Assembly (NCBI GenBank): GCA_900169235.1
Contig: FWCC01000278.1
Span: 62,001 to 126,000, forward strand
Length of the DNA: 64,000 bases
From: Zarea fungicola
Lineage: Eukaryota > Ascomycota > Sordariomycetes > Hypocreales > Cordycipitaceae
Direction: 5' to 3'
Program-made: the position numbers and the translations under genes
Part shown: in pieces, positions 11,031 to 22,900 of the stretch
How positions within the stretch are numbered: position 1 is the stretch's first letter
Layout: every line of letters begins with the position of its first letter
The notes under the pieces: generated by a model
Seen by the model: only the letters and a program-made list of their open reading frames with translations
Database searches by the model: none
Told to the model about the DNA's origin: nothing

Positions 11031-11188
11031 GAGAATTAAGAGAATCAAGAGAATCAAGAGAATCANNNNNNNNNNNNNNNNNNNNNNNNNNNNNNNNNNN
11101 NNNNNNNNNNNNNNNNNNNNAATCAAGAGAATCAAGAAAATCAGGAAAATCAAGAAAATCAGGACAATCAAGGAGAATAAGAAAATGA
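11031..11188. repeat. AGAGAATCA microsatellite containing a 55-N gap
   Basis: The nine-base unit AGAGAATCA is repeated on both sides of an assembly gap (N at 11066-11120). Right of the gap the units degrade to AGAAAATCAGG-type sequence. The gap most likely hides more repeat units. Confidence 0.9.
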
Positions 11189-12468
11189 CATGAGCCTTTG
11201 GAGAGCAACGTCCTCACCCCTGTCCACGGTGCGACCAAGGACCCTGCATTGCGCTTCATGTTGTTGCCAGCCCAACACAATTGTATCGGTTACCTGGCTA
11301 GCAAAGGCTTCGTATCTAGACATAAATTGTGTAGATAACCTGAGCCATGCACTGCATAACGCCCATCACCTCTTTGAGAGTCTCATTCAAATGGCGGCGA
11401 AATTCGCTGGACTTTTGTCTTGTTCGGAATTGCTGCAACATATGTAGGCTTGCAGTTTGGATGCTGGACCATGGGCAGGTGATACTGGAGTCTTGCCAGT
11501 CACCTTGCAAGGTCTTTCGGAGTATTCTTGATCGTCGGTGGTTTACATCAGTCCTGTCAGCTTATACGGTCAACGCGACAATGAAGATGATGCCATCATG
11601 TGATTCGTCTCACAGTCCTTGCATATCGGGTCGTGCTTAATCTTGCCAACGTCTAGCTACAACGCCTGCGCAGAGAACCGAGACACGAGGCGAGTCTGGT
11701 GTGCGATGGCCCAGCAATCTGCTGCTGGCCGGCAGACTTGAGCGCTGGAAAGGTAGCGAAGTGTGAGGCGTGGGAAGGGTGCTTCACTGCATCGAGTACT
11801 GTAGATATTTTGGTCAAGGACTGCCAAGGCACCCACGTATCTACCCAAGTAATCATCTCCTGCAAGGCCTTCTGGGGGATGCATTTATGCGCTGTAATCG
11901 GTTTCTGCTTCCGGCTAATCTGCAGATGACTGTTTTTATTCTCATTGACGTGTTTCTAGAAGCCAATGCATTATGGGTAGCAAAAGGGCGGATGTGGTGA
12001 TACTCCAGGAAACCGGAGAGCGTCCTGTGAATTTATTTACTGCTTCTTAAATTTGCCCTGTTTATTTAATTTATTGGCTTTATATTTAAAGAGAGCCTTG
12101 CTGGTACAGTCTATTATGTGTGCACGATGCCAGCTCTACCTGTGACAGGCTACACAGACTGCCGGTGTACATGAAGAATAAAATAAAAAGAAACCTGTAG
12201 CCAATATGAATTAAATACAGCCTTTAAATAGGCATTGAATTCCATATACATACGGATCAAGTAGGACTTGAGCCCGTTTGTCCAACCGTCACTCCAACAC
12301 CCGCTCCAAACACCGCTCTGACTGCCGTCGCAACCGCTTCTCCAATCGATCCAACTCATCATCTTGCGCTCGCTTCGGCATGCTGCTTTCCTCGGATAGT
12401 TGCGTGCGGAATTTTATTCAACATGTGTGGGAGTTTTGCCTGATCGGAACACGGCGTCGCGGCAGCCA
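11189..12468. other. No gene recognised
   Basis: Only short overlapping frames without family resemblance are seen. The stretch from 12010 to 12250 is AT-rich and probably holds the 3' end of the minus-strand NRPS transcript. Confidence 0.35.
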
Positions 12469-15400
12469 TCACCCTTGTAGCGGATCAAACTCATCATCTG
12501 GGTTGCACACAACGTCGTACAAAGCCTGATTGAAAGCAACCAATACTCCCGTGATCCAATCCTCCGTCATGAACCCATATCCAGGCCATGTCTCACTGCG
12601 CGTGCATCGAAGAACGAGACTTGTGTCATCGCCATCATCACGGCCAGGCCAAATCTCCATGACAAGCGGAACCAGCGCGTTTGATTCCCTCCAGCTAGCC
12701 ATCTTGTCGTACGTCCGGTCAAATACGGGGAATCCCGCCGCCGACATCTCAGCCATGCTCGTGTCACCATTCCCGGGCTTGGGGAAAACTTGCAAAGAGA
12801 CAATGCTGTCAGTTCGGCGAGTCGAACGCGCAAATTGCACAGTCGGGCATGGCATCTCCGCATGTGGCGTGTCCTCAATGTACTGAGCAAAAATGTCGTC
12901 GCAAATCTGGCGGTGTGTCCGACGCTTTGAGCCGGGAAAGGTGACTCGTATAACCGTTGACGTGACCATGAGGGCAAACACACCGAGTGAATCGGCAGTC
13001 TGTCGGCCGAGATACCCTCCCGCAAATTGAACATCCACATCTCCTCGCCCATCATCCACATCTCCTCGCCCGTCATCCGCCAACGTCCTCGCCAGAGTCA
13101 TGGACCACGCAGCCTGAACCGCCGTTGTTGGCGAGTGAAGATTATGATTGCGAGTATTGCTGACCAGTTGTTCAAGGCTTAGCTTTGCCTTTATCGACTG
13201 GCTGGCAAAGCCGCAGCCTGCCCCGACGTATTCAACCTGGGCGCCGAGTCTTTCAGATGCAGACCCCAACTGCCTGCTACCTGCTTTAAAGAGGGCAGCT
13301 CCGCCTAGCTTCTTTGACCAGTGAAGCGCCGCGGATAGCCAATCGGCACTGTAGTGTCTTTCTACCGCCGCGAAAAGGCCGTGCTTCCCACTCGCACCAA
13401 CTGGGGGCTGCCCGTGATAGACTCGAAAGATGTCTCTGGCTAGATTCTGAAGACTCAACCCATCGTACACTGCGTGCAGTGCGGAAAATATCAGAACATG
13501 GTGCTTCTTGTCCTCTGACTGAACAATAGTGACAAAGCCGCAAAGAGCGTTCAATCCCATCTTCTCTTCGGCGGCCTTTTGTGCGTCTACAATTGACTGC
13601 TGCCACGGAGACGGACTGCGAGACGGACTGCGAGACGGACTGCGAGTGCATGGGCTGTATTCGCTCACAGTTATTCTAGCAACCTCATGAACAGCACGTG
13701 GTGAGTCTGGCGAGAGAATGCAAATGGCAAACGGGGACAGCGGATGATCTACTTCCGCAAACATGGCACGAAAGGCGTCATATGCCTTGAGGGCTGTGAT
13801 GATGCTGCGCTCAAGCCGATTGATTTCGACATGTGTGGGAACTTCATAGAGAAAGTGCTCAGTCCACGGTTTCGAGATGCCCATTTCTTTGGCTTCGGTC
13901 AGGAGAGCGAAACCTCTAGTATGGAGGGCAGTGCCCGGCAAGACTTGTGCAATCTCCTCGGTAGGAATGTTGAGTGATTTAATACACTGAGGGCGGCATG
14001 CTGTTGAAAAATGTTTGAGTTTTTGCGACAACGAGAGTTCGAGAAGCTGCTCCTCATCCTCAAGCTCAACGACTTGATCATCCTCCAAGCCATCCTTCTC
14101 CGCAGAGCCACCATGACGCTTGAATGCATCCATGACGTTTCGCACGAGGTCATCAAGTGTATTGCTCACGAGTAGAACATCCATACTGATGCAAGCAATA
14201 CCGAGCTGTCGAGCCTCTTGCAATAGCTTCATAGACTGCATACTGTCGAGACCGGCCGACTTGAGCGACACTGTCGAGTTGGCCGGCGCGTCACAGCCAA
14301 GCACCAGCCCTAATGCATATTCAAGGTTCGCCTTTACACTCTCTACATTGTCAAAATCTAGAGCCATAACGCCATTGTGGCCATCAACCGGCGCCTGCAC
14401 CTGCTTGAAAGTCGGCCAGCAAAACCTCCACTTTGCATCCAGCCGGAGGATCTTTCGGTCGGCTTTCCCGCTATCATTCCGAGGATAGCCGGGAGTACAG
14501 TATACTCGGCAGGCCGCATCCACTCTGGTAAGCCGTTTTCAGCTGCTGCACGGCATTGTGCAATGACGGCCTCTCGAGGCGCTCTTGCCATTGTCCACTG
14601 CTTCAAAACAATGTACGCAGCCAGGAAGCGTCCGCCTACAACCGCAGTTGCAATCTCCCGGAGTTCGGGCACTTGATTGGCAATGGCGCTTTCAATCTCG
14701 CCCAACTCAACACGTCTGGCATTCAACTTGACTTGGTCCATGTTGAGTCGGCCGAGTATTTCGAGCTGAGGCACACCGTCGGCGGACCATACAATACGGC
14801 CCTTGTCGCCCGTCCGATACGCCCTTTCGTAGCCCAGACCCGACACGAAGGCGGTAGCAGATTCCGTAGGACGGTTCAGATAGCCCTGACCGACGAGTGG
14901 ACCAGCTAGTACGATTTCTCCGGAAAGACTCACTGGCATGGAAACCAATTCATCTCTACGCTCATCATCCACAATTAGAACTGTGCAGCCGCTGTAAACA
15001 CGACCGGCAATAGAGCCTCTGTAGCCGATCTGGGTGGCACAAGAACTGATGCTGACGCTTGCTTCTGTCGGGCCGTAAATGTTAATGAGCCTCTTTTGTG
15101 GTGTATCCGTATCAATGCCCGAATCACCAGAAAAGTTGTCAATGGCGTATTTGGTCAGAGCCTCTCCTCCACAAATAATGTGCTTGAGTGTAGGCACATT
15201 CTTCGGTCGGATGAGCGTAGCCATAGTAGGGACGCACATAACAGTATTGGCCCGAAAGAAGTTGATTGCTGCCTCGACGTCAGAGAGCACCAGCCGCCGA
15301 TCGGCTATGCATATCGTGCCGCCATAGCTCAGTGTAAGAAACACCTCTAGCACGACAGAATCAAACGTGGGCATGGCGAATTGCAGCCACCGTAGATCTG

Positions 15401-16784
15401 CTCCGGACGGAAAGGGCTCAAATGCTTCTGCATGGACGTGAATGGACGTGGCTGCGTTGCTGTGGGATATGAGGGCACCCTTTGGCTTCCCTGTCGAGCC
15501 ACTTGTATACAAGATGTAAGCCAGATCCTCTGACCCCGGGGTTCGCAATGCAGCTGACGATGATGACAAACTTCCGAGCGCAGAATCAAGCGTCTCATGG
15601 TTCGGCCATTTGGCAAGCCCACCGCTCATATCGACCCAGATGATGCTTTCAAGCCTCTCTCTTGCTTCGGCGGGAAGTGTACTGAAAATAATGCCCGGAA
15701 AGGGATCACGTCCCATGCCCAGCACAACACAAGCCTGCACATCGTCCAAGATGTCAATCAGGCGCTGCGCTGGCGCGTCCAAGGGAAGTGGACAGAATGC
15801 CATTCCCGCCTTTAAAATGCCCATGGCGCCAATATCAAACGCTGCAGAGCCTCCAAGAAACAAAGGGACCACGCGCTGACTCTTGAACACTGGCTCCCAG
15901 ACTGAGGATAAATGCTCCTCTGCAAAGGAGAGTTCCTTTGCCAGTTGGTTGGATTTTTGGTTCATTTCGCCATATGTCAGATATTGAGGACTTGATAATG
16001 TGCTTTCGACAGATTCGATCGCGATGGCATCAGGACGCTCGGATGCCCGTCTCTCAAACGCACTGTGAAGAAGCAGTGGTAAAGTCTCGTGTGCAGAGAC
16101 ATCGGTGTCGACTTTAAGCGGAGGAAGTGTTTGAGGGCACGACGATGATCCGAGGGTTGCCGGCTGTGGTGCCTTTCGATGCTCTGCCGGGGCAAGGTAG
16201 GTCGAAAGCAGCTCTGCCAGCCGAGACGCTGCTACCAAAGGTCCATGCGTCTTGTCAAAGTGCAGCGTGATATTGGCCTCATTCTGGTTGCCGGATGATG
16301 AAACATGTACTGTAAAGGGCTAAAAGAAGTACGGGAATAGTCAGTGAATGCTATTTATCAGCGCAAAGACTTGTATATGTGTAGCTACTTTGCTCTCTGT
16401 GGCTTCAGAGTCAGGGGCGAACAGGCGGATTGAAAAGTCAATTTCGCCTTCATTGACAGAATCTGCATCTTCAAAGACAAGAGATACGTATTCTGAATTA
16501 TACGTTTGCCGTTTGTTTGCCATCTTGGTCGACGCAATCACGAGCTGCCTGTTGACCTGTGCTTCACCCGCTGCCGTCAGAGACGTGTATTCAGCAACAA
16601 ACGCAACATTTTCTTGCTCAACAACGGCGGCAACAAAAGCTGCAAATGCTCTGAGAATATTCTGACGGTTCTCTTGAACAGGAGTCGATGAAGAGCAAAT
16701 ATGATGTTGTGCACATGCAGAGTTGGTGCGGTGGCCGTCTGACAGCAGGTCATAAAACGGCAGCTTTGTTGTAGGAGCAATCAT
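12469..16784 (-). CDS. Monomodular NRPS (A-T-C), copy 1, with a one-base frameshift
   Basis: Exon 1 is 16389-16784 and exon 2 is 12469-16319, separated by a clear phase-0 intron (GTAGCT, CTGAC branch, TTTTAG). An N-terminal extension of about 200 residues, matched in copy 2, precedes an adenylation domain with YTSGSTGKPKG, MPTFDSV (the Asp expected for an alpha-amino-acid substrate), IYGPTEAS, YRTGDK and a terminal SGKADRK lysine motif. A thiolation site (AGLDSM) and a condensation domain follow; the latter has LHAVYDG in place of HHxxxDG, keeping the catalytic second His. The A domain and the T-C part lie in different frames; the switch is near 14482-14486, and one missing base there restores about 1415 codons. 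It is therefore either a recent pseudogene or a base-calling error. Product unknown. Confidence 0.88.
13032..13078. repeat. 24-bp tandem duplication inside the NRPS copy 1 C domain
   Basis: CATCCACATCTCCTCGCCC is followed by ATCAT and then repeats. It encodes the doubled peptide DDGRGDVD twice in frame. Copy 2 of the NRPS does not have it. Confidence 0.8.
13608..13646. repeat. 12-bp triplicated repeat inside the NRPS copy 1 C domain
   Basis: GAGACGGACTGC occurs three times in tandem and encodes an in-frame SPSR repeat. It sits between two conserved segments of the condensation domain and is absent from copy 2. Confidence 0.85.
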
Positions 16785-17104
16785 TTTGGCCTTGGACTGA
16801 TGATAGACTATAGCTGCGTTTAAAGGAAGAGAGAAGAAGATTGAATCCGCGCTTTTAATCTTATTGAAGAGTCTGGTTTAATAGATATTGCATAGGTTGG
16901 CTACATTGGCTACACTTATAAACCCTGAGAATTTAACTTGTATTCTAGAATCGCTGCAGGACCCGTTCGGCATGCAGTGGAAGCAGTTGAGTAGAGACCC
17001 AAAGGTAAGCCATCATTATTACCCAGTTCGGAGAAATAACGGCTCCTCGCGATTTTGGTTTACATTGTATTGAGATGTCGTTACTTTGATGGCGCCGCCG
17101 GAAT

Positions 17105-17132
17105 CCGCTGGCCGGGTTAGTCGGGCCAGCGG
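17105..17132. promoter_or_regulatory. Inverted repeat with CCG-N7-CGG core
   Basis: CCGCTGGCC and GGCCAGCGG form perfect 9-bp arms around a 10-base spacer. Within it CCG and CGG triplets are seven bases apart. Zn2Cys6 dimers bind paired CGG triplets, so this is a candidate operator for the divergent NRPS pair. Functional use is inference only. Confidence 0.35.
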
Positions 17133-18594
17133 CTGATGGGTTAAAGCGCCAATCCCGATGGAATGTTACCGCAGCGCAGGAGCGAGGGCGAGAATACCAT
17201 TAACTTGAACATGAATGAGTCAATTTGGAGACCTTTTTCAGTACTGTAGACGGCAGTGGGGTCACTCAATCAAGGGTTGTTAATGAGAAGTAGCTGCAAG
17301 ACAAATAAGCTGATGTCTGATTCGCGTCTGTTCCGGATTCGGTGCGTCTTTTCTCATAAAAGGCGCAGAAATAGCAAGATGTTGATATGATTGATAATCA
17401 ACAGTGGGTAGTCTATTTGGGGCCAATCTATATTCCTGTTAGATACGTGTAAGTTGAATGTGGCACCAATGTTTGGCTTGAGTGTTGACAAATACCAGAC
17501 TGCCGGACTGTCTAGTAGACTTCAGCAACGTCTACTGATAGAATTGGGCAGCTCCATAATGCAATGCATGTCCAGGTGTTATTCTCAACAGTCTTATCGT
17601 ATAATAGCGCATTTGTACTTGGGATCCAGAATTATGGACCAGGTATTTGACCAACCATGGCAGTAACCGCTTGCCTCTAGTGTACTCTCTACAAATATCT
17701 ACAAAGCAGTGACACCCTCCTTCACCTTCTTCACGCTCCTTCAAATTATAGAGGGCTTTGCTTTAATCACCAGTTGAGAGTTGAGGTGCTCAAGGTATTA
17801 ATGTCACCTATGTGATAAATGGGCATGATTATGCATATGACCAAGTGTCAACACTACTGAGTGACAGTTACGGTAGGCCTGGCCAGTGCACTTCAGCGTC
17901 GGAATAAGACTGATCTCGTCTGCCTATTCCCGAAAGGATCTCGACAGCAATCGTGTATTACTTTATAGATGAGTGCCAAAGACGGGCGGAAGCAACCTCA
18001 AAGGTTAGGAGCCAAGCAAGCACCGCAACATCAGCGGGTACATTCATAGTCGATGCCAGGACGGAACATTGCGACGGGAAGTTCCGGTGGCATAGTAGGG
18101 TGCTTGACAAATACACGATTTATCCTGGGAGATCCAGTCACAACCCCGGTCTTTGGCTGTCAAAAAAAGCACTGAGTTTACAAGATCGTATACGCACCAC
18201 TTACAGCTCTTGTTTATAGCTGTCAGTAAGCTGTGGCTTGATGAGTGGTTCTTCATAGTGCGTACGTTGGCGGGGTCTTGGCAAAGCCCGAGCGAAGTGT
18301 GTGTGATGATTGGCGGACACCCGATGCATTATCAGATGTGGAGGTGGATAGATCGTCCTGGATTAATACTGGGTATTAACATGTCATTCACAAGGGTACG
18401 TTTGGGAGAACATCTCATGCTCTATATCGAGCGGCCCTCTTTGCAAGGTCAGAACATGTCACACCGTATACCGAGCAGGCCATCTCTGCAAGGTCAGTTG
18501 CAGGGATCTTTCTAATGGGGATGGATTTTTGTGCAGGTGCCATTACTATGAGATGGCTGGCTGTAAACCATTCTCTCGCACCTGGCAGCAAGGA

Positions 18595-18628
18595 CTTTTT
18601 ATTCTTTTTCTTTTTCTTTTTCTTTTTG
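18595..18628. repeat. TTTTTC microsatellite
   Basis: About five TTTTTC units in tandem, in the NRPS intergenic region. Confidence 0.85.
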
Positions 18629-19824
18629 GTATTCAAGGCAATTGATAGCCAATAGCGTATAGCTAGCTTGAAGATGAAATTCAGTATGGATTACGTGTGG
18701 CTTACGAGCTATTCTAACAAGGTAACAGCGACGAAAGTTAAAATTGAAAATGTAAAGGGAAAAAACGCGATTTTCGGAGCTCGGGTTTGTGCCCAAAGAC
18801 TCCCGAATTGGAAGATTCAAAATCTTTTTTCCCGTTTCGTATTTAATTACCGAGCAATATTTAGGATTTATAGTACTGCAGATAGTTACACTGTCCTCGA
18901 AACCAAAAGCCAAGATGTATCGCGCGTAGAGGCCGTAAAACGTGGTTTATACAAGGTGTTCGCTTGAAACAATGTGCTTTGACGCGAAACCCGGACTTGT
19001 ACACCTGCGCCCAACCAGGCTCAATGCCGGTTGGGTCAAACGGTAACCGCAAGCTCGGACATGTGCGCAAAGATCTCCGCTTGTCGGCGGCATTCTCCTT
19101 CTATTTCTTTCATCTTACTCTACCTCTTTTAATTTTTCCCTCCTTCCTCGGGTTGAAACGAACCCAATTTAACCCGATCAGTCAGATTGTTGTATCACGA
19201 GCTAGGATAAGCAGGCAGGGATACAGTTAACCCGTAGGGACAGAGTTGGGTCGAAGCGGGGCGGCTATCAGGGTAATTTGGTACAATGCTTGCCGGAGAC
19301 ATAGTGAGTGCAATTAAGTTGCTCTCTGTTGGCATCATGAAGCTCTTCATGTCTATAAGCGGTATGTGATACTCAATTGAGCTGAAAGCCGACCGGCGGT
19401 TGCAACTGGCGAAAAAGCTTCGCGAATGCCGCAGGCAAAGGTATTGATATCGTGACATTTGCCGAGTAACCTTGAAATATCGGCAGCTTAGCTAGCTGTC
19501 TATAGGATTTCGCAGATAGTGCAGGACAGAAGCCTGTTGCAGGCTAGACTGGCCTGGTGGTCTCACTGGAGCTTGGACGGAGTGCTTGTCCGTTTCTCTT
19601 GCTTGGCAGGCCATCAGTTTGAAATAGTTAGCATAACAGGCCCGAAAGAGCTAATTCGTTAATTTGGCAACCAACTCCGGGTCTCCCAAGCTATGCTTAT
19701 TGGAAATTCATGTCTGAGTAAACAACTTTCCATATTGCCATAAGCTGACGAGGGATGACTTCAGAGACGACATGACAGAATAAGAAGAGCATTGGAGGAA
19801 TGGTCTTCTACGGATAACATGTAT

Positions 19825-19833
19825 TATAAATAG
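19825..19833 (+). promoter_or_regulatory. TATA box of NRPS copy 2
   Basis: TATAAATAG lies 98 bp upstream of the ATG at 19923, a normal distance for a fungal TATA promoter with a short pyrimidine-rich leader (TCTTCTTCG, CTTCTTCTTT). It supports 19923 as the start. Confidence 0.6.
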
Positions 19834-19922
19834 AACTCTCTTCTTCGTCAAGTTTGCACCTCTCAGATCTTCACGGCCTTCTTCTTTTTCATGCTACATC
19901 ATCTTCCCGTTCATTCTTGACC

Positions 19923-22900
19923 ATGGGTTCATTGAAAAATGGCAATGGTGGGCCGCCTCCTTTGACGGATCTGCCTCTGTTCAACACAACCACGACTGCC
20001 GCAAAAGTCTCTTCATATCACCACGTTACACAACATGTTTCATGTTTTCAAAATGGCAATGCAAGTATCATCAAACGATTTGCGCAGTTTGTCGCTTCAG
20101 TTGTAGGCGGAAACAGCGTTACCTTTGTTGCGAATACTGATAACGGACTTGATCTTGTCTACGCTTCAGTTGCAAAGAGTGGTGTCGTGACAACTACGTT
20201 GCAGCGTTCAGATCCTGAATCAAAAACTTCACGCCTAGGATTCGCTATTACAACAGTGGACAGCCGAAATGATCAACTCCAGCAACCGTTTATTTTATCT
20301 GTCCAGTGTCATGGAGGCTCTGCCATTTTCAAGGCATCTCTCCGTGGCAGCCACGGCCCAGAGGAAGCCGCGCAACACTTGCTTCGGCTCGCCATTTCAT
20401 ACCTGAGCCCGGAAATGGGCCTGGAAAAAACAAGCAAAAGTGTCATATTGGCTCCTGTACTTGTACCGGAAGCTTCAGCGAGTAACCCTTCCCCAGCTCT
20501 CCTCCACGACGTGCTTGGCCACGCGGCTGGGCGGTTTAGCCACCGCGTTGCCATTGAAGAGGTAACCGGCAAGCAAGGGGGCATTTATACAAGAAAAATG
20601 CATACCTATGCGCAACTACAAGAAAAAGTCTCGGTATTGGCGGATGAAATTGATCTATTACTTCAAAAGCTTGATTGGCCCGCCTTTCGTGGCCAGCAGC
20701 GCATGGTGCCGATATGGATGCCAAATTCGATGGAACTGAATATCAGTATGAATGCCATTTCCAAGACGGGCCATGCGTTCTGTCCTCTTCAGCTTGATGC
20801 GCCTGAGACCAGAATTCGAGGATTACTTGAGGACCTGCGAGCGCCAGGTATTCTCGGTGTCGGCAGTAATCCTTGGGCGGGCACACCATTTGGTGAGGAG
20901 ATTATTTGGATCGACTATAGCAACATCAAAGCTTGCCTCACCGACCATCAGAGAAGACTTGGTGGTACCAATCTACCTCGACGACTCGCCAGTCCTGAGG
21001 ATATTGCCTACGTCATGTACACCAGCGGCTCCTCCGGCAGGCCCAAAGGCGTTCTTGTGCCGCATTCTGCTGCTTTGTCGTTCCTCGAAGCCATCGATGG
21101 TGGACCAGCCCCTCTGCCCGTCGGCCCAGATTTTCGCTGGATGGTCATGTCGGCGCCCACATTTGACATTGTATTGATGGATAATTTCATGGCATTCAGG
21201 AAGGGCGGGACGGTGTGCATCGCCGAACGCGGTCTTCTCCTCACGCAGCCAGAGGCAGTCATCAACGAACTCCGTGCGACGGCCACATTTACGGTAACCA
21301 GCCTAGCCATGCTGCTTCGCCCTGAAAAGGTCCATACGCTGTCTTGGCTTTCTGTAGGCGGAGAAATGCTTGGCCAGCGCATTGTGGACAATTTTGCGCC
21401 TAAATCACAAGCCGCCGGTCAAAATTCCAGCCACTGTCAACTCATCTGTGGCTACGGTCCTACCGAAGCGACGGTATTCACCACTGTGAATGTCTGTGAC
21501 AAGAACTCTCGCCCTTCTATTATCGGTCAGCCGCTGCCCAACTTCAAGCTGGTTGTGCTAGACATGGACTCGCCAGAAGAGCTGCGCGCCGTCCCATTCG
21601 GTGTTCCCGGCGAGCTCGCCGTTTCCGGACCTCAACTCGCCCCAGGCTATCTAAATAGACCCGAAGAGACAGCACGGGCCTTCATTGAGGGTGGCAAAGA
21701 ATTTGGTCGACTGTACCGCACAGGCGATAAAGTTCGAGTTGTTTGGACTGATGACGGCCAACCTAGAATTGAGTATCTAGGGCGTCTAAGTACGGACCAA
21801 GTTAAGCTGAATGGCCGTCGCGTTGACTTGCCAGAGATTGAGAACGTTCTGTCTCAGTGCGACGGCGTCGCTCGCGCTACCGCCCTTGTCTCCAAGTCAA
21901 AACTTATTGCCTGTATCATGCCGTGGGAGGACACAGATTTGGCTGGCATTGAATCTCGTTGTCATGCCGAAGTATCCAACCAATTGCCTGCCTATATGCG
22001 CCCTACGCAGTACTTCATCATGCAGAAGTTACCGTTATCTGCCAACGGCAAGGTTGACCGTCGAGGACTGTCAGCCATCGTGGAATCGGAGCATATTCAA
22101 GCCATCACTACTGAGAACCAAGCCAGTACCAAGTCTGAAAACACCAGAAACGCTTTGATTAGCATCTCCGACCAGGTTCGCTCTATACTCGCTCTGATTC
22201 TTGGCGATGAGGTGCACGCCCAACCCGATACCGCATCACTTCAGCAATTGGGACTTGATAGCCTCTGTGTGCTTGTGTTCCTGAAGCATCTAAGCGAGTC
22301 GGGCATTGAGCCTCCACATCTACATGATGTTCTCAGCGCCGGTACTATTCGTGATCTAATTACTGTGATTGAGGATAGCCGGACACAACCTTTCCCGCCA
22401 GATATTGTGAATCCGTTAGTAAATCCGAAGCCCACAGTTCTCGGCCCTCAAGCAGCTCGCAGCTCTCTCAGTGTCGACGGCATTGATGTGAGCACTATTG
22501 CGGTAGACGACGACGAAAGGGTGTATGAGATGTCCGTTGATGCCAAGCTGCGTCATTTTGAATACCATCTGCGTCCAAAGTGTCTTGCCGCCTTGGAGCT
22601 TCGGGACGACCAGGTTGATCAAGTTCTGCCGACAACCAACGTACAGGCACGCTTTGTCGGAAACGCTATTGACACTGATTTATATGATCCTGCCAATATT
22701 ATTGGCCGCCCGCAAATCCAGCACTTCCCATACAACATCCCCATGAGGGACGTCGACCCAGCACGGCTGCAGCGCGCCATTGAAGCCGTCTTACCGCGGC
22801 ATGACTGTTTCCGCGCCGTCTTTCTCCCTGTTGAGCACCCTCTGGCACCTTTTGCGCAATGTATACTGTCACCAAGCGCAGCCCGGATACCAAAGACAGA

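Larger units (their letters stand above)
16785..19824. other. Divergent intergenic region between the two NRPS genes
   Basis: About 3 kb separates the two head-to-head NRPS starts. It holds a perfect 9-bp inverted repeat (17105-17132), a TTTTTC microsatellite (about 18595-18628) and many short frames, none with protein character. No tailoring gene is visible. Confidence 0.6.

Noticed and set aside
19854..19922. Upstream in-frame extension of NRPS copy 2
   Set aside because: It would need a TTG start; the ATG at 19923 has a good context and a TATA box 98 bp upstream.
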